From Tigriopus japonicus (Eukaryota; Arthropoda; Copepoda; Harpacticoida; Harpacticidae), in contig CM021316.1 in NCBI GenBank assembly GCA_010645155.1, positions 5,228,954-5,292,953 of the forward strand: a stretch of 64,000 nucleotides of DNA, read 5' to 3'. Under the pieces are notes generated by a model, which did not search any database, was not told where the DNA came from, and was given only the letters and a program-made list of their open reading frames with translations. The first letter of the stretch is position 1. Each line of letters begins with the position of its first letter. Below are positions 48,972 through 61,849 of the stretch, in pieces. Both the position numbers and the translations under genes were made by a program.

Positions 48972-50227
48972 ACAAAGTTTTTCAAAAATATGTATTTTTA
49001 GTGTGTATCAAGTATCAATAAATATTGTGACAAAATATGGACAAATGAAGATTTTTGTTTTATTTCATGACATAAAAAATCTACATTTCCTTGGGAATTT
49101 GAGTTTTCATATACCCGGAGCGTTTATTTGCATTTTTGGGGTCATAAATGAACTGGTTAAACTCAAATAACTCATCAGATGAGCAGCATATTTTCAAGCA
49201 ATTTCGATTCAAAAGGTATCTAAATCTGCTCTAAAAGGGAAAATGATTAGATTTTTAAAGATTAGTTTATTAAATAGGTTTTTAGGCACATAACTTTTAA
49301 TTTAGACCTGACTTTGAGAAACTCAGTAAATCAAAGTTGTTTCCCTTGGCTTCCTGAGTCTGAAACAAGTCTCATTAATACTTGGGAATTTTCATAGAAA
49401 TTTGAAATGAAGTTTTCAATACCGTGAAGCTCTTTGGTTTAATTGTCGTTCTTGGCTGACAACTGTTTGAAACGAATGATATTTCTTGAGGGAAACGCGA
49501 TATATTGATTCTCCAAACAATATCGAACAAAGAAACTACTGTATGCTCTTTAGAGTTTAACGATCAACCTTTGAGCATGCGTTTTTTCAAGATAAATGGC
49601 TTCGGTTCACCATCACCATTTTTGATTCTCAAGTCTACGAGTTTGTCAAAAGAGTTTGAATTCCAACAGAGAAGCTCACTCTTTTCATGACCTAACAACA
49701 ACAGTGAATGTTTTTATAATAAACCTTTAATATTCCCATCGAGTTTTTCTATATTATATGCTTTAAATTGTACTATTTTTTTATTTAGGGTCATAAACTC
49801 AACCAAATCAAAGAAAAAAACTGATTCTGTCAATAATTGCCAGATTCTGTCCTTTCTAGCCTCTAAGGAAAGCTGAAACCAGGCACTTACGATGGGTAAA
49901 ATTTATTGAGTACTCTAAAACATGTGGTTATTCTCTCAAATGCTCCTAAACTCAATGATACACAGATATTCTAACATTCGATTATCACACCAAAGATGAC
50001 CAGTAATGTACACAATAATTAGGGCGCATTTTTATAATGATCACAAGTTCAATAAAATATTTGTCTCTAAATGGGCTGGGTAAGAAAAATGCGCGATCAA
50101 CAAGTCCTAATCAACCATGTATCCAAATTGGAATGACATATGTGTGACAGAGATCAAAATAAAAGAGTGACAAATGAGAATAATGTTCAGTTAACAATTC
50201 AAACGTTCCGTTGTCCTTTTGATTCAC
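48972..50227. other. Intergenic, 3' of the Fe65 gene
   Basis: AT-rich, no assignable frame. It probably contains the Fe65 3' UTR towards the right. Confidence 0.35.
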
Positions 50228-50476
50228 TCAGCCTCGAACAAATTTGTCATTGTCATCGTACTCATCGTCCTCACTACTGGACCCTTCTTGATCCAATTCC
50301 CGGTAGGTGGAAAGCGAGGCTCCCTTTATCCCACCCAAAGGTGGAGATAAGATGGAAAACAAAGCTGGTGTGGACATGGATTTCCTCATGCTGGAAAGCG
50401 ATCCCATCATCGAGGGATCGGGGAAGTCCGCCCCACCCGTTGAACAGGTGGGTGTCATTGGGTGGAGCGGATTGAG
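50228..50476 (-). other. In-frame 82-codon extension after the Fe65 stop
   Basis: Directly after the Fe65 TGA (50479-50477, followed by CTC) the same frame stays open for 82 codons to a second TGA at 50230-50228. The translation looks protein-like: Ser/Pro-rich segments such as SMMGSLSSMRKSMSTPALF, and an acidic end, SSSEDDEYDDND. No splice pair bypasses the stop. It may be a readthrough extension, a 3' UTR that is open by chance, or the result of a recent stop mutation. Confidence 0.45.
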
Positions 50477-53400
50477 TCAAGACGGCGGGGATTGCAGACG
50501 ATTTTTGCTCGTCCAGTTCCCGAACATGTTTTTAATAGTGGCCCCAATAGAGCCTCGATTATTAGGATTTTGTTGACCTCTCTCCCCAACAAATGCCCGT
50601 TGCGGTCTGGCGTCCAAACATTTTTGATAGCGCAACTTACAGGCCGCCTCAATGGTTTTGCATAAGGGCCCTGCACATGGTTCCACATGGAACACATAGC
50701 AAACAAATGTGTCTTGAGCGGTGTGCATGATGAAGGCCCCGTGTTGGGTGTTTTCTCCTATGCCCATGAAGGATAGAAACCTTACACGACAATCAAGATC
50801 AGGTTCCTTGGAGTCGGCAAAGGAGATCGTCACCGTTGAAGGGGCCACTGCAACGGACACAGGTTTCCATTCGGACCTCGGAACCGTATCCAGCATTTGG
50901 TTAATGGCACTGTGAATTATGTCGATTCCGCAGGGCTTATTCACTTGCACCTGGCCTAAGAGAAGTGCTTTCATCACCTTTCTGGGCTCTTCCATCGGAG
51001 TAGGAAACGATTCTGGAGCGGGAACAGCTTTCGTTTGTAATTTCGCGTTGAAATTCGCGCCTAAACTGGTCGGCCTCAAAACTCGATCCCGCCGTGCGCT
51101 ATTTGGGGTGGAACCGGTTGTGGAACCTTGAGGATCCCTATGAGAAAGTCCGCTCAACTTACTTGAGGACTGGGCCAGACTCCTTTCGATGAGAATCTTC
51201 TTGCAAATGTCTCGAAGTGCATTGGCAATGGCTCGGGCAGGGGCATCACATCGGAACACGTGGCACATGTGCTTCCTTGTGTGTTTATCCCTCGCCACGT
51301 AGGCAAAGTCTCGTCCATTATCTCTGCCCACACCCCAAACACGAATCGAATGAATGGGTTGAGAGTTCAGGAGTAAGCCGCTTTCGGGCTGCAAGAGTTT
51401 AAGGGACCCATCGCTAATCTCTAGGGTGAGTTGGTTGCCTTCACCCCATTGGCCAGCGGGTTCGATTTGCGAATTTGTGCCCGAGGAAAGTTGAACAATG
51501 CATCGATTGACGGCTTTACTGCTGTTTTCCGGCGTCAACTCATCCTCTCTGAGCTCGACCCACCCCAACGATTGGACCTGGACCTGAAAAGGGCATGACA
51601 AAGAGAAACTTAATGAATCCTCTTCTTTGTGTTGTGGGAATGGGGGAATATAAAAAGCCAATGGGCTTGATCGAGGTGGTGATGGAGTCATTTCGTCCCT
51701 AACGGAAACGATTGACGTTCCCCCATACTTAGATGGATAGACAAAACGTATTTCTAGCTCATCTTCTGGTACAATGAGCCAATGTTTTCGTGTAATACAG
51801 GGTGGGCACTCAAAATGGAGGCTTTTCGTCCATTGATTTTTAAGGCTGGTTCGCGCGAAGATCAGCAACAGAAGTCTAAAAACACGGAAAAGGAAGGGTT
51901 ATACAGGCACCTTTCGTGATTCTACGGCAGCAGGTCTGAAGAATGTTTACTGCAAATTATGTTCGATATAAACTTTTTTCTGAGTCAGCGATTTGGCTGG
52001 CGACTCTGTAAACATCCCTAAGAACCTTTGTACCTATATCTCTCTTCACCATTAAGAAGCTCGATGTTTTTCCATTCCTCAGGTCCATAAAAGACATTTT
52101 CTTGACCCTTAAAAAATGGGATGCATTTTCTGCGAAAAGAGAATCAATCAAATGAGATAAGGCCATGGAAAATGGATTCGCCAATCTGAAACTATTAAAG
52201 CCAATTCTGCAAACAAAAACAAATCACTTACGCGTAAAAAATAATTACAAAATGGATAATTTGCTTAAATTGTTGATGACAATGAAATCAAATTAATCTA
52301 GCATCAACTTTTGAATTGATTATAACAGTGGAAGGTCATATTGTGGTTTGTTTTGTAACTAACTATTGTCCATATATGTCTACCTAAATCCCTATTTTGG
52401 CCTCGCTTCATTATTATGCATGCAAGAGGAGGTGTGATTGATGAACTCCAGTCAAATACCAACTGAGGCTTGCATACAAATGAGCTTGAGCTCGGATGGA
52501 ACGCATTGTCTTACTTGTATAATCTTGGAGTCGTCAGCCTCGATTGCGGATTTTCCTGGGGGCATGCTCCGCCGTTTCCAATCCGTAGATCCATTTTTGG
52601 CATCTTGTTCCACCTGAGCTTTTTCTTTGGCCAAATCAGCGATGGAAGATGATGTGCAACTTTTGGACATGGTGCCATTAGATGACTTATGAAAATTCGA
52701 TGCGGCAGTTACTGATGTGGTTGCGACAATAGGGTCAAAATCCTCCTCAAAGATCCTGGAAGACCTAATATTTCTGACAAGTGCGGATCGGTCGTCGTCA
52801 TTGGATTCTTTGGGAGGCTCTCGCTGAATGTTTCCACTTTTGACGTGCCAGTAATAAGGGCCTTCGTCATCTTCATGTTTTTCCCAACCGAGAGGGAGAT
52901 CATTGGCCTGACAAGAGTTAGTTTGTCGCTTTTTCGGCCTTCGTTTGACGCACGAGCTAATCAATTTGGATTCTTCCTCTTTGGTGTCAACTTCACCATC
53001 GGACTTCTCGCACTTTTCCTTACTAGTTTCAACCAGCTTGTCAGATTCAATCTCGCCCTTGGTAAGCTGATGAGTGGAATGTTGGATGAATTTGTCTAGT
53101 TTGTCCACGGAATCGCGCATTTTCTCCTCACATAGTTTGTTATCCAAAGTGGTTGAAGGCCCAAGACTCACGTCCACCCCCATGGAACACACATCCATTT
53201 GAGCGTAATTCCGTCGACTCGACGATTTTGGGGAGCTTCCACTGCTACTGTTATTTCCGCTCCCGGTTCTGAGCACAGTCGCATCGAGCTCATGCTTGAG
53301 CTCTTCATACATGCTCACGGGAATGCTGGGCTGAATATTCGAATTCAAATGATCGTCTAAGCGACTGGGATCAATCGAGGCCATTTGATAATTGGGATTC

Positions 53401-53570
53401 TCAAAGCTGAGATGGCCGTTCTCACTAAGGAAAAGGCTGTAATCCTCATCCAAATGACCAACTCTCTGCTCGGAGGCCATGGTAGTACAGATATTGTTCA
53501 AATGGTTGTGTAGGAGGGTCGAAGAAGACAGCGAAGGGGGCAGGCTTCTTCTCCTGTCTTCATGAGTCAT
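50477..53570 (-). CDS. APBB1: Fe65/APBB adaptor protein (WW plus two PTB domains)
   Basis: Exon 1 is 53570-52515 and exon 2 is 51583-50477, joined in phase 0 (IIQ|VQV): 721 codons, close to vertebrate Fe65. A stop in frame just upstream supports the ATG at 53570. The N-terminal third is low-complexity and acidic. A WW domain (LPLGWEKHEDDEGPYYWHV, about 226-256) is followed by PTB1 (SLGWVELREDELTPENS through VWGVGRDNGRDFAYVARDK, about 355-495) and PTB2 (ALLLGQVQVNKPCGIDII through ACKLRYQKCLDARP, about 558-685). Fe65 binds the cytoplasmic tail of APP-family receptors through PTB2 and links it to nuclear and actin partners. The second WW tryptophan is replaced by Arg (IQREPP for TQWEPP). The C-terminus ends a short distance after PTB2, as in the human protein. 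Confidence 0.93.
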
Positions 53571-56500
53571 CAGAGAAACGTTCTAGTCAGGTGCGGCTCA
53601 CAATTGTAGAACTAGGAATAGTAGAATAATTGTTAATAGTTGCGTTCCACCTCCACCACTTGACCACAGCTCCCAATGAGCGCGATCTCGTTGGTTGTTC
53701 CAATTAATATCAGTGATCTATCTGACCACCACTCGAGGCCGAAGCAAACACAACAGCACTCCAAGTTGAGGAAGTTTTCTCAGAAATTTACCCCACCAAA
53801 GAAAGTCAAAAGCCAAAAGGATCCTTATTCAAAGGCCAACTCAATGTCGAGCCTTCTTTACACTGGCCAAGGAAATGAGAAATAGAGAGAAGAAGATGAC
53901 GAACAAGAAGAAGAGAGAGAGAGAGCTGTGGCGATGAAAACGAACGACGGCCTTCCTAGAGATTCTTGTTTGGTTGGACAGGGTTTGTAGTGGGAGGCAA
54001 AAAGGTTGGATCAGGACTTGGTTGCCAGCAGAGAGAAGACGGAGAAGGAGGTCGAGTCTTCAGTCAGGACGAGCCTCTAGGTTCGGTCGGCGCATTGTCG
54101 GAGGAAAATAAAGGAAAAAGAGAGAGGAGCCTTTCCCTTGAAGGAGAGCCTTACTTGGTGACGAGTAGTACGGAGGAAACATGAAAGGCAGACAAGGTGG
54201 TCTCGATGAGTTCCTTGCATTTGTCCTGCTGATGATACTAGACGTTCATTAGGCTGAAATATGGAATGCTTATTAGCTACATTGGGAACCATACCGTGAG
54301 AAAATCTACTTAAGCCAAGAGAGAACAGTTTTTTCTCAGACCTGTACCAACGACTTCGTTCTATTCTGTTATCCAAGCGTATTCAATCTTCCATGTACTG
54401 TAACTACATGTACATGCATATTGTGGCCTGAAGTGCAGAAAAACCTGATCCGGATGTACAAAGCAACGTAAAAGTAGATTCTATCTTTAATCTTAACTGA
54501 AGACCATCCATATTCGACTCAATTTCCTAATTACTGTATATTCAGGGATCATGAAAGTCTCCTTTCATAAATGATCGTGTTTGAAAAGTTGCTGCTTCCA
54601 GACTGGCAACACCACAAAACCAAAGCCTCTGGTTCATTCGCTCCTTCGTTGGTGGGCATGGTCAGCCAAACTATTCCAGTCAAGGTAAAGAACCGCCAAC
54701 TTTGACGTTCTTTCCGTCCGAAACTCTTGCATCAGCACCCTCGCACCACAATGGCCTCATGTTCTTGGTCTTTTCTTTCCATTCCATCTAGAATTGGCTG
54801 TGAGTCCAAGATAGGACCACAGTGGAGGTCATATTCGAAGAGAAAGCCAGCTAGCTGGTGCGGTTAGGGCGTTGTCCCGACCAAGCAAGGCTTTCCTCGG
54901 GATGATGAAGGAGCGGCGAGCGAGTGATAGAACGACAGGGACAGCCAGCCAGCCAGGCGATGGGTAAAACCCAATTCGAGTTCTTTCTCTCTTCGATTCG
55001 ACCGTTCCATCGAGCACAGCAACTCTATTAGTGCTTCAGTATAACACGTTCAAAGGGCCTCTCTTTCACTGCCATGTCCCGGAATTCGGGAAGTCGTAAA
55101 AAGGGGCTCTTGTAGAAAGCCTCTTTTAGCAAACACGCTTCAGTCCCTTCCTTCACCGTGATCCTCAAATCCCAATTTTCTTTGCAGTTGATCCGAATGG
55201 GCTCACTTGAAGCCAAAGCAACATCTACGACTCAAAAGACTCGTCCTCTTCACATTTACCAAAGAAGGACAACTTATTCACCTAATTATTATTAAATTTG
55301 AGCTCATACTCTTTTGCCATTGGAACGAACGGACGAAGGAATTTGCCCCCACAATGTGACGGGACGGAATTAAAAAAGGGGCGAACCTTTTTTGCCATTT
55401 TAGCCCTTTCCTTTTAGCTCTTTCATACTCATCGTGTTGAGCCTTTTTGCACATCAGCCAGTAATTGAAACTATGAAGAACTGCAAGTAAGACGAAGAAG
55501 ACTGGTGGCTCCTTTGTTACTTGCAAATTCTTAGCACTGCTGTGCCCTCGCCTCATTTCGGACAAAGAAACCCAATCCCGACAGGTTGACTGGTTTTTGC
55601 CTAACCTTTGATATGCTTTTGTTCCTAAAACTAACTCAAGGCTCAAGCAGATTACCCTACATTTATTCTAACCAACGGGAAAGGACGGACTAAAAAAGTT
55701 TCCTTCCTAGATTTTCACCGCAAGCTGTCCTCATTTCGGTGGCATGTCCGACAACTTGAGCTTGTGCTGCATTGTCAACATAATCTCCAACTTGAACATT
55801 GAAGAGGGAGAGAGGCCCATTGTCTGACCAAACCCCCAAAGCTCTTTAGCTCGTCGTCTACTAAATCTCAGCTTTACTTATTATCCTACAGAACGAATGC
55901 AGCCTAGATGTTCATCCCAGGAAACCGTGGGATCGGTTTGCTGATGCATGATGTCATTATTGTGCCTGCTGTGGTGCTTTATTTGGCTTTAACATGGTGC
56001 ACACACGGATGAATTCTCCAGCTCGTTTCTAACACGCCTCCGAGGAAAGTTTCCTTCTCGTTTGTTTCGCCTCAGGTTTTTCCCTCGAAGCAAAGGACGA
56101 GGGATCTGTAAATCTTATGGAAAACCTAGCCACCACAATGTTTGCAAGGCTTCAAGGTCGTCTCCGAGGAATTGAGATATTGTGAGCGGGTGAGATACGG
56201 CCATTATTTCACACAAGGCGAGGAACAAGGCTATTCGCAGACAGAGTAGTCACACACTTGGTGGAACACGAAAAGAGAAGGAAACTCCCACGAGAACTCA
56301 GGTTAGAATTACATGGCGCACAGGAACAGACCACAATCAGATGAACAAGACGGAATTGTAACGCAGAGTCAGGATACCTAACAAGTGCGGAAGTCTCAGG
56401 GCGACACTCAACTATCAATCAAGATCCAGCTACGAGTACAAAAGAATTCCGTTACTAGTCAATAATAAAACAATCAAATCACTAAGGAATAATAACCCTT

Positions 56501-57437
56501 GGTGCTTTTTTTTCTTTCCCAGAGAGAGTAACACGGAGCTCAGGAAACCGCAGATCCATCGACAGAAGCAACTGAACAAATCAAGGGGACAATCATTCAG
56601 AAATCCGACTCTAGACATATTTCCTGATTGAATTGGATTCGGTTTATTTCTTGGGTTTGTTTTTCCGTAAAGTTCTCATGATTCCTACATTCGCTTGGAA
56701 CCGGGAAAAGTTTCTTTCCCCTGAGGAAAAGGGGCAAAATTCATTAAATTTGCATGTGAAATCGAGTTAGGAATGGACCACTGGGACATCCAGCCAAGAT
56801 GTATTGGGACAGAGCGGTCCTGAAAGCGCACAAAACTGAAACGGAGAGCCTTTCCACTTAAAACGTCAAAAAAGTTTGGGCCAAATATTCCTATAACGTC
56901 AACTTTACTTTAACCAAAATCACACAAGATTATTTATCATCGGTCATTAACTAATCAAACATCACAAATTCCCATTCGTAGCACATAATCACTGCTAACT
57001 TTACGAAAACGGCCTTGATGCTTCGTACTCAAGCTTTGTTAATGCATTTTGTTCCAGTTTATGGTATATAAAAACGCTTGCTTGTTTAGCCAATGGAGTT
57101 TGTCGGGTCAGGAAAGCAACATGCCAACCGACCCTTCTCATGCCCAGTTTTCATCGAGGGCATAGAATCTGCAAGAAGTGTACGAACATTGAACAGTTGC
57201 AACCTCGGGAGGACAACTTGATATATCGTTGTGCTAACACGATCACTGCGACCTGGTGGTTGCTTTGGAAAGCCAGTACGGTCCATATATCTTCGTTCGT
57301 TCGTTGTAACTTATGAGAAGCGGCACTTTTATGCTAAAAGCATTTACATGTCGTCAGTGGTGTATGTATGTATGTTATACCTTGCCCCTTGATTTGACGG
57401 TCGATTTGAAGTAAAAAGTTGTTCCGCAATCTGACAG
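53571..57437. other. Upstream region of Fe65, no gene assigned
   Basis: It probably includes the Fe65 promoter and 5' UTR in its left part. There is a GA-rich run near 53880-53930. Several open frames of 60-120 codons occur on both strands, but none has a recognisable domain or consistent splice sites. Confidence 0.35.
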
Positions 57438-57671
57438 CTAGCTAGTAGCTTGTCCTAAGCACCTTCTTTGTCTGTTGTCCTTTTTCGGTTGTCCTTTGCC
57501 ACAAATATCACAAGACAAGGGCTCTTCAAAACAAAGCACGTTCCAAGATCCAACAGGCCTGGATCCCTCAAAATATAGCTCGGATAGTCGAGGGATTTCA
57601 GAGACGTAATAGACAAGGGAAATGAATAACAAAGCTGCCATATATAAAAACAGCCCGTGGTAAACCATCAT
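57438..57671 (-). CDS. Possible small secreted or membrane peptide, 77 residues
   Basis: It starts MMVYHGLFLYMAALLFISLVY, which looks like a signal peptide or single membrane anchor, followed by a polar region with four Cys (VLCFEEPLSCDICGKG). There is no homology I recognise, no supporting splice context and no neighbouring gene, so it could be chance. Confidence 0.2.
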   Translation of the reverse strand: MMVYHGLFLYMAALLFISLVYYVSEIPRLSELYFEGSRPVGSWNVLCFEEPLSCDICGKGQPKKDNRQRRCLGQATS

Positions 57672-60439
57672 TTTTGTGGAGAATGGGATCCTAATATTAT
57701 CGTAGCTCTCGATAAAACGTTATTCCATTTTGAGACTCTCTTTTTCCATCCAATCATATCGAATAGTACTTGGATGGATAAGGAAAGACGGGCTTGATCT
57801 GAAAACCAATCTCCTGGGAAAGAGCCTTTTTATGACCAACTCTAACATTTCAGTTTGGGTGAGGTATGCACTGCCAATACTCGCCTGAGAGAAAACAACT
57901 TTCTTTCTCTCTTTCGTTGCAGTGGAAATCAATTAAACTTGTTTGCGGTTGCCAAACCCACTCCAAGTTGGCCAACTTTGAAGAAGCCTTCTCGGTGGTT
58001 TTACAGCCTCATGGTTTATGTGTACGAACCACGAGTACCAAGTTACCGACAGAAAGTCCAACTAAACTGTCTGGCTTTCCAACTCCAATTTAACGAGAAT
58101 GGCAAAGAGGTACAGTAGAAGGCGGTTCAAGCACAGTGGGTTCAAGGCCAAGTGAACACATCAGAGTTGCCATGACATGTTACGAACAAGTTTAAATGAT
58201 AGTTTGCTACGTCACGCTCTGGCACAAATGAGCCAAGGTACCAAATGCTGGAATCGTGATCAGATGAGGTGGTGGTGGTGGTGGTGGTCGTGTAATATTT
58301 GAGTTGGTATGGTTTTGTAACAAGCTCAACACCGCCATTCTTCCTCTAGAGAGCTCTAGAGTCCACAAAAATCAATTAGAAGACCAATAAAGCGAGCAAA
58401 TAGGATCATGTTTTGTGGCCTTGGAAATGCATTCACCACCTGACAACGTTCCTTGTTCCATTACTGACAGCTGGTTAAGTTGGTTAATCCGGTCAATCAG
58501 AAAACAAAAAATCAATGAATTAGCATTTGGAATCTTGCAAAGAAACCAAATTCTAACTTACCCACTGTTGATCAAACTGAGAATGGCACTCAAAATTTTC
58601 AGAAAATTTGATTCAGAGAGAAAGAAATGGAATTTTTCTTGTATCAGTGGAATAACAGCTGCTCAAAAGGTCTCGGCTCCGGTCCTAAAACTACTGACTT
58701 CTTTGCTTAGAGGGTGATCGCCCCAAACTACTCTGGTGCCAAAGGAGGTCGTCGTTCTATGTTGGACTGGTAAACTCGTTAACATAATTCACAGGTGTCC
58801 GATTCAACTCCCCATCTATCCACCCATCCATTCACGCTGCTCAGAGGTCTAAAGAGAGGGAACGTTTCTCGACGAGTCTCTCCAGTCAGGATGGAAAGAG
58901 CAATGCGGAGATAGAAGCATCGTGAAGCGTAGAAAATCATACGGAACAAGGTAATTTTATATATGACAAACCTCTCTCTCGGAATTTGAGGTTCGTCAAG
59001 TATTTTTTTTAAATTCTTAATTCAGCAATCTTTAGGATAAGGTAGGCAAACAAAGTCAAATTTGCACGATGCCAGTTTTCCGGCACTGACTAAAGAAAGC
59101 ACTTGTACTTTTTGTGAAAGAGCACGACACCTGAATAAGGGAATAAGTTGGTCTGCAATAGGGTCAATATAGTATTGTAATATTCATGGAACCTCGACCA
59201 TTCCAAAGCAATCAACGACGCCAGTTCCCTATTGTTAGCCCTCTAGCAAGTGCTACCTGGTTTTTTAGATTGCTTAAGTTCCATTTGCCTCTGCGTACTA
59301 TACTTCCTGGAATGTTTTTCAGGCGAAAAGGCTACAAAATGGGTGCCTATGATCTATGACTTTAGAGTGGATCAAAGCAGATAAAAAGAAGGTTATGTTG
59401 GTGGGCCAGTAATTTTGAGACACAAATATTTTGAGATGAAAGAAACACCATTTTTGACCTAAGGACACAATCATAAGCTTAGAATCACAGGACACTTTAA
59501 ATGAAAAATGTTTGCAAAGACCCACCAGAACTCAAAAGAATAACAATTCCAACTCACGACAATTTAAAGTTAGTACCAAAAACGTTATTTCTTATCATTC
59601 TATTTATCATAAATGTTTACCAAACATTATATTTAAAAAAGTATGAAATAAGATTAACATTTTTACAAGTTGATTTTGAAGACTTCTTGTAAACTTTTCA
59701 TGTACAATTAAAACACCTAATGATAGTTTGCGCTTTGGATTCAAATAAGTTTGGATTGTTGAATCACATTTTGTTTTGCCTGTAAATATTTGTTTTTGAT
59801 TTGTTATTTAATATACTGTTTTTCTCTTTCTTTGTCTGAAAGTTTTATGTGGACATTTTTGAGTTGGGAACAAACATGACAATAGCATATAACGCGTTCA
59901 ATGTAATTAGAAATTCATCCAATTATTTGTGATTTTTTTTTGCAAAGCTTGAAGTTTTAAAGTACGTAGTGAAAGCCAATGGTGCAGCAGCTTTTAAAGA
60001 GCACTAAGAAAGACCACCATAACAACAAAGAATTACGTTTCATCCTTGAATGCACCACCGGGTTTGCAACTTGAAAAAGGTTGCAAAAATGCCAAAAGTC
60101 GATTCAGGCTATCACTTCCTTTGATTTTCGTAGTCCATGTACTACTCACCAATTCTTTGTTCTGCCTTTGAGATTAGGGAATCTTCGATGCGTATCATGA
60201 TGCAGTTGAGCACATCTACAAAAGGGGTTTGTTTTGCTATGGTATATATTTTATTTATCGAGTGCTAGTTTTCAGAGTCATTCATTAATAACTGATTTCC
60301 GAACATACGGCATAGACGTGTGGAGAGACACAACCGGATCACACTAACAAGCATCAAATAAGGTTATTTTAATCTAATCAGATTTTGACTTTTGATTTAA
60401 CGAGTGAACGTTTTCAAGTTTCCATGGAATTCATTCCAT
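57672..60439. other. Intergenic between the Fe65 and CIP4 genes
   Basis: No assignable gene. A (GGT)7 microsatellite lies at 58268-58288. The right end probably holds the CIP4 3' UTR. Confidence 0.35.
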
Positions 60440-61849
60440 TTAAATTAGCCTCAAAAATGAGGTGGGTACGAAGCCTTCCATTGCACCGTTGTCACAATCG
60501 GTCAGCCTTCTCACAGCAGTCCATCCATTGCTGTCAGGTTGAGTAATCTCAAATACTTCACCCTCCGTCATAGGTAAATTGGTTTCTTGAAAATCATGCG
60601 TGCTGGTGTTGTAATTGTAAATGGCGACACATCTTGGAAGACCTAACATGGACGAACTAGACCCATTTGACATGGATGGGGCTGGAACTGGGTCACCAAA
60701 CTCTTCTTGGTCCCAATTGTCGTTTTGGTAATTGCTGTTATTGATCTCATCGTACGATGAAGTTGGATCCGGAGACGTGTTCATGGGAGCGGCTGAACAT
60801 ATGGATAAACTCGACGATTTTAGACTTCCGCTGCTCTGACTGCTTCGCGGAGTTCGACTTAGACTTCCCCTTAACATTGGACTCCCCACCATTGGACTTC
60901 GACTTCTCAGGTCCTCCAGCTTGTTGTCTGTGGCCTTCAGGTCTTTCCTCCATTCCTCTAGACTCTTCTTCAGTCGTTCAATTTCCGATTCAAGTACCTT
61001 AATTTCGGACTGAAACTTTTTGCTGCTCCCATATTTTGGATTTCCCTGGTAAGTAGTGACCATATGTTGCAAGCTACCGACCTCTTTGGTCTTCTTGGCA
61101 AGGTCTTGCTCAGCTTCTTCGATGGCACGTTCTAGCTCTTTTTTCCGCGGATACAAATTGAGGTTGGTGGCTTTTTCTCTGGGATTTGATTGGAGCATGG
61201 ACTCAGGATCTGACATATCCTCGAATTTGAAATCACACGGGGGGACATCACCGGATTTATAGCGTTCAATCACAATTTCTGTGTCGTCCTCGGGGCTGAT
61301 TTTTTCCATTTCGAGCTTGATAGAGTCTTGGCATTTCTCAATAATGGGCGCAACTTCTTTTCGTTTGTTTAGTTTCTCGATCACTGCCGTTCGAATGACC
61401 TCGATCCGATCTTTGTCGAGGACCTGGAGATCGTTGATCAACTTTGGCAAACGTTCCAAGTAGTGTTTATGTTGGGCATCATTGGTCTTCACGAGTTGTC
61501 GGGCATAGTTTCCTTTGGCATCTTCACACTGGCGGCCTTTGTCATTGGCGGCTTTTTGCAATTTTGAAATATCGTTTTTGGTCGATCCACTGTCCTCGTT
61601 AGCTCGTTGATAGGCAGCATTGGCCTTCTCCTGCTCATCAAAGGCCTTTCTAAACTTTGCTCGACTAGAGTCCATGGCTTTGAAGGATTGTTCTAGCTCT
61701 GTGGAAATCTTGTCATGATCTTTCATGTTCTTCTTCTTCCTGTCTTTCAACTTTTTGACATTTTCATGAACCCTCTTGTAGCATTCCTTTGTGTATGCTT
61801 CAGCCAGAATCTCGTGTTGTCCGGCCTCAAAACCAACCTCCTCGAGCAT
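60440..61849 (-). CDS. Cip4: CIP4/TOCA (FNBP1-like) F-BAR protein, 3' exon only
   Basis: One 1410-nt exon (470 codons with stop) begins at a TTTTGCAG acceptor. AGQHEILAEAYTKECYKRV matches the middle of the CIP4/FBP17 F-BAR domain, so the N-terminal part of the F-BAR lies in earlier exons; none is recognisable up to 64000. The exon encodes the rest of the F-BAR coiled coil (to about residue 190, with YKSGDVPPCDFKFEDM), an HR1 Cdc42-binding coiled coil (about 222-310), a Ser-rich linker, and a C-terminal SH3 (CVAIYNYNTSTHDFQETNLP to EGFVPTSFLRLI, about 405-470). These proteins bend membrane and couple Cdc42 to N-WASP and dynamin during endocytosis and actin assembly. The C-terminal half is encoded without introns. 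Confidence 0.93.
   Translation of the reverse strand: MLEEVGFEAGQHEILAEAYTKECYKRVHENVKKLKDRKKKNMKDHDKISTELEQSFKAMDSSRAKFRKAFDEQEKANAAYQRANEDSGSTKNDISKLQKAANDKGRQCEDAKGNYARQLVKTNDAQHKHYLERLPKLINDLQVLDKDRIEVIRTAVIEKLNKRKEVAPIIEKCQDSIKLEMEKISPEDDTEIVIERYKSGDVPPCDFKFEDMSDPESMLQSNPREKATNLNLYPRKKELERAIEEAEQDLAKKTKEVGSLQHMVTTYQGNPKYGSSKKFQSEIKVLESEIERLKKSLEEWRKDLKATDNKLEDLRSRSPMVGSPMLRGSLSRTPRSSQSSGSLKSSSLSICSAAPMNTSPDPTSSYDEINNSNYQNDNWDQEEFGDPVPAPSMSNGSSSSMLGLPRCVAIYNYNTSTHDFQETNLPMTEGEVFEITQPDSNGWTAVRRLTDCDNGAMEGFVPTSFLRLI

Noticed and set aside
48329..48985. Frames spanning the N gap
   Set aside because: Their length comes from N bases read as open sequence.
51152..51180. GTAAGT...TAG pair in Fe65 exon 2 that looks like an intron
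   Set aside because: It would be about 25 nt, too short to splice, and removing it breaks the frame before the well-conserved PTB2.
51584..51868. Open upstream extension of Fe65 exon 2
   Set aside because: The acceptor at 51583 joins exon 1 in phase and matches Fe65; the extension has no similarity to the family and reads as intron.
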